Below, in pieces: positions 1 to 20,332 of a stretch of 20,332 bases of DNA. The stretch is from positions 164,639 to 184,970 of the forward strand of contig BMAT01012262.1 of assembly GCA_019649035.1 (NCBI GenBank). Direction: 5' to 3'. The stretch is from Elysia marginata (lineage: Eukaryota > Mollusca > Gastropoda > Plakobranchidae). Numbering within the stretch: position 1 is the first letter of the stretch; each line of letters begins with the position of its first letter. A program made the position numbers and the translations under genes. The notes beneath the pieces were generated by a model that had not been told where the DNA came from, searched no databases, and saw nothing but the letters and a program-made list of their open reading frames with translations.

Positions 1-904
1 AGAGTTTAAGCCTCTAGCCTGGCACTTGCTTGAAAGTTAAACACATCCAGAAAGGTCAACTAGGTGCAGCAACCACAATATGAAATATCACTGAACAAGA
101 TCGCTCTTGACTAAAAAAGACGAAGTGCACAAGATTGCTCGGGGCTAGATCTAGATGTAATGTAAGAAAGGATTATAAAGGACTCTTGATGTTTTGAACA
201 GTCATAGAACCATGTGTTCGTATTATCGTAAGATCTTTTTATTTAGGACTAGGCCTAGATCTACACCGAGTATACAAAAGATAAACAAGAAAAATTATCG
301 GTAGCACACTTTCACTTTTGCTTTTACGCTAATTGGCCATTGTGTGGACAGTTTCGAACTCATCACCAAAAAGAAATCGGGCGATGAGGTTATTTTATAT
401 TAAATATAAACGGAAATCGACTAACGGATATACAAAAAGAAAAAATCTGTATCGCCATAGAATCGGAAAAAGGTTTGTAATTCGCTTCCGATTTTCCGGT
501 CGTCTTTTCTCGGTTTAAGTTCTTACTTTAATAAGTTTATAATTTTTCAGACTTTTTTGTTGCTGATTGTCTGGTTGAAGAAGGAAAACGAAAATCAGAA
601 AATCAGAAAAATCGGGGGAGACGAAAAAATCGGAGTTCCGATTAAAATCGGAAAACTTGCATCCCTGTACAAATTGTGTCCTATATCATTTCTCAATAAA
701 ATAAAAAGAAGGCAGTAAAAATTTTGTTGTTTTACTTTGCGTCTATTAAGCAAAGACATGAAAGAAAATGGATGGCAATTTTATCCTGTGAGCACTAGAA
801 CTCGAAGAGAGATTGAATGTATGAGTTCAAAGTCTTCACTACAGGCAAAATTATGGACAGAAGAAGTTAAGAAAACTTCGTAACTCCAATTTATTTTTAT
901 TTAC
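1..904. other. Partial MASTL intron 10
   Basis: No supported exon is present. The DWWALG exon expected next was looked for on the minus strand and not found. Positions 355-667 are rich in ATCGG/CCGAT strings (see the separate hAT-like end). The remainder is AT-rich with no recognised content. Confidence 0.6.
600..667. repeat. Possible hAT-like transposon end
   Basis: Read on the minus strand from 667, the sequence begins CAGGGATGCAAG. It then has a near-perfect hairpin, TTCCGATT-AA-AATCGGAA at 636-653, followed by more CCGATTTTT copies. CAGGG-type termini and subterminal repeats are typical of hAT elements. No partner terminus or target duplication was found, so this may be a lone end or chance. 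The same 12-mer occurs at 12470-12481. Confidence 0.3.
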
Positions 905-18511
<17,607 letters not shown>

Positions 18512-18650
18512 GGCATGAGCTCTGCTTTTTGTCTCTATTTTAACTTGGGTTATTCATTAAGACTTCGGTAAATTTTACTTCCTGTTAAGATCTGTGGATA
18601 AATTACAAAGTTTACATCCTAACGAACAATCATTTTAATTTCCATCATTG
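18512..18650 (-). promoter_or_regulatory. Presumed MASTL 5' flank with ETS-like motif
   Basis: Only about 140 bp lie between the start codon and the LINE remains to the right. An ACTTCCTG string at 18577-18584 reads CAGGAAGT on the gene strand, a good ETS-family core. There is no TATA box or CpG-rich stretch. An upstream 5' UTR exon beyond the LINE is equally possible. The motif is seen; a regulatory role is inferred. Confidence 0.25.
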
Positions 18651-19192
18651 TAGTTGAAGATATAACTAAAATCCAATTTAAGTTCTATGAGCAGTTTGAC
18701 CCGGGAAATACTTCCACCCCTGTTCCACTCCTATGTGACAATCATGACCCACCTTTTCTCGCCAGAGAGCAGGAAACAAGGCATGCTGTAACAAGCCTGC
18801 AGGACCAGATTACATTAAACCAAGGCTACTCAAAACATGCAGCAACCAGCTGGCATCAATATTCACCTTTATTTTCAATTGGTCTCTCACTACATCAACC
18901 ATACCGTCGTGTTTCAAACAGTCAGCAATCATATTGGTGCCAAACAAACCTTCCCTAGAAACACTGAATCGCTACAGATCAGTCGCTCTAACATCAGTGA
19001 TAATGAAATGTTTTGAGAAATTTGTTCTCTCTTACCTCAATTCCATTTTACCATCAAACTTCGATGTTTTTCAATTTGCTTGTAAACAGGATAAATAGGT
19101 CTAATGAGGATGCTTTTGCTATTGACACTCACAAAATGCTGACCCACTTAGAGAGGAAAAAATCATACTCCAGGATTCTGTTTATAGATTAT

Positions 19193-19293
19193 CCATGTTT
19201 TTGAAAACTTGTATGAAAGAAACTGTGTAGCTTTTATTTTGTCAAGCGCTTTGAGACTTTAAATTATTGTAAAAAGCGCTATAGAAATTTAGA

Positions 19294-19335
<42 letters not shown>
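19193..19335 (+). mobile_element. 143-bp retroelement fragment with AAGCGC hairpin and (ATT)n tail, nested in the LINE
   Basis: Removing this segment restores FIDY-SLAFNT in one frame across GAT TAT and AGC TTG, so it is an insertion. AGCGCTTT (about 19245-19252) and AAAGCGCT (19273-19280) form a stem-loop, followed by AGATATT and about 14 ATT units to 19335. Such hairpin-plus-ATT ends are common 3' tails of LINE and SINE families in aquatic animals. It is probably a 5'-truncated copy. The duplication is likely ATTAT, blurred by the ATT tail. Confidence 0.75.
19294..19335. repeat. (ATT)n microsatellite
   Basis: About 14 perfect units, forming the 3' tail of the nested fragment. Confidence 0.95.
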
Positions 19336-19336
<1 letters not shown>

Positions 19337-19760
19337 GCTTGGCTTTTAACACACTCGTTCCTGAAAAATTATATACTAAATAAGTTCAAGATTTACAATT
19401 CCCTATCAGCATCTGTAACTGAGTACTGTACTTTTTGCTTAACCGCCTGCAAGTTGTCAGAATTGGCAATATTTCATCGTCTGTAATTGTTCTTAACACA
19501 GACACACCTCAAGGCTGTCCGTTACCTCCCAAGCTATGCTCAATTTTTACTTATGACTGTAAAGCAGAATTGCCCAGGTGTCTTCTAATTAAATTTGCAG
19601 ACGACACCACTGGACGGGATTGGTTGATAACATAAATAAAAATAATTTTCTAAGACATATTGAATCAACCGTTCAATGGTGTAAAGAAAATAATTTAAAA
19701 TTAAACATGTCAAAAAATAAACAACTTGTGATTGACTTTTGAAGGGGCGAGGTACATGTA

Positions 19761-20332
19761 ATGTTTAAGACTAAATTTCATAAAGGTGGTTTTTCATTAA
19801 ATCTATAGCCTAAAAAAAGCAGAGCTATTAAGTCCAAATTCACCGCCTCAACAGTCTTATGCCTCATGGCATTTTTTTTAAATTATACGAAATAGTTTTC
19901 TTACAAAAAAATGTAGTCAAAAACTAAGTCATACAACAAATTTTGTTTTAACAATTAAAAGAAAACTATTGTTGAACTAATGTTGGTAAGTCAAGGCCAA
20001 ATTGACAGGACCACAAAACTCAACAAGTGCCTGGCTGCCGCTTTGGCACTTTTTAAAAGTAGACTCTTCTTTAGCATTCATTTTGAAGCACTGCCTCTAG
20101 CTAGCATCAAGACCACTAACCTAGATTACAAGGTTCCTACAGCCACCAGACTATTACTATTAGTATTAAATTCCAGGGTTGTTTCCAGGAATTTTCATGC
20201 CCAAATGTCAAATTCCATGCCAGACAAGGCAAAATGAAACAACATTCCTAGTATTAAAAACACTTTAAGAAGTGGAACATTTTTATAGTGAGAAATTACA
20301 TTTATAAGGTGGTGCCACATCTAGCAAGAAAA
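19761..20332. other. Right flank without recognised features
   Basis: AT-rich. The open frame at 19980-20237 has no recognisable motif. Part may be the continuing, unrecognisable LINE. Confidence 0.5.

Larger units (their letters stand above)
18650..19760 (+). mobile_element. Decayed CR1/Rex-like LINE reverse transcriptase, interrupted
   Basis: Transcribed away from MASTL. In order, with frame changes: FYEQFDPGNTSTPVPLLCDN, KPAGPDYIKPRLLKTCSNQL, FNWSLTTSTIPSCFKQSAII, LNRYRSVALTSVIMKCFEKF, DAFAIDTHKMLTHLERKKSY, ILFIDY, then after a foreign insertion SLAFNTLVPEKL, RIGNISSSVIVLNTDTPQGC, IKFADDTT and VQWCKENNLKLNMSKNK. FIDYS(x)AFNT, TPQGC and FADDTT are RT blocks A, B and C of the CR1/L2/Rex group. 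The FADD codons are at 19594-19605. Endonuclease and 3' end are missing, and stops and frameshifts abound. Confidence 0.88.

Noticed and set aside
333..518. Small basic open frame of 61 codons
   Set aside because: Lies in intron 10 amid ATCGG-rich repeat sequence and resembles no protein.
19980..20237. 85-codon plus-strand frame near the right edge
   Set aside because: No recognisable motif and no continuity with the LINE RT frames; length is compatible with chance.

Overview
This is eukaryotic genomic DNA, most probably from a mollusc and perhaps a gastropod. That placement is an inference from AT-rich introns, GT-AG splice signals, CR1-like and RNase H-bearing LINE remains, and scattered CTAGATCTAGATC-type strings; no sequence search could be run. 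There are no operons, CRISPR arrays, tRNAs or rRNAs that I can see.

The window is dominated by one protein-coding gene on the minus strand, the mitotic kinase Greatwall (MASTL). It starts at 18511 and runs to 905, then continues past the left edge. I reconstructed ten exons: 18511-18359, 17891-17836, 16186-16086, 15509-15418, 14652-14513, 13725-13637, 12912-12791, 12014-11760, 6096-3264 and 1198-905. All are phase-compatible and give about 1378 codons. They carry the glycine loop, the catalytic lysine, [11 protein letters not shown], the conserved RTPGQV and RTPKSVRRG segments and GTPDYLAPE. The remaining C-lobe (DWW onward) and AGC tail are not in the window. About 1160 residues separate DFG from APE, roughly twice the human spacing, and most of this is one 2.8-kb exon. 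Intron 2 appears to use a GC donor. Two other junctions (exons 8/9 and 9/10) have competing splice sites.

The introns hold transposon remains. Intron 8 (6097-11759) contains a pogo/Tigger-like transposase fragment with one terminal repeat, a 57-bp minisatellite, a 5'-truncated LINE with RT and RNase H domains on the plus strand, and a complete 871-bp terminal-inverted-repeat element. That last element has perfect 8-bp target duplications and nine GTCGAC palindromes. Upstream of the gene (18650-19760) is a decayed CR1/Rex-like LINE reverse transcriptase on the plus strand, interrupted by a 143-bp insertion with an AAGCGC hairpin and an (ATT)n tail.

I found no multi-gene system. The points that merit a second look are the enlarged Greatwall middle region, the inferred GC-AG intron in the ATP-binding loop, and the GTCGAC-studded transposon.
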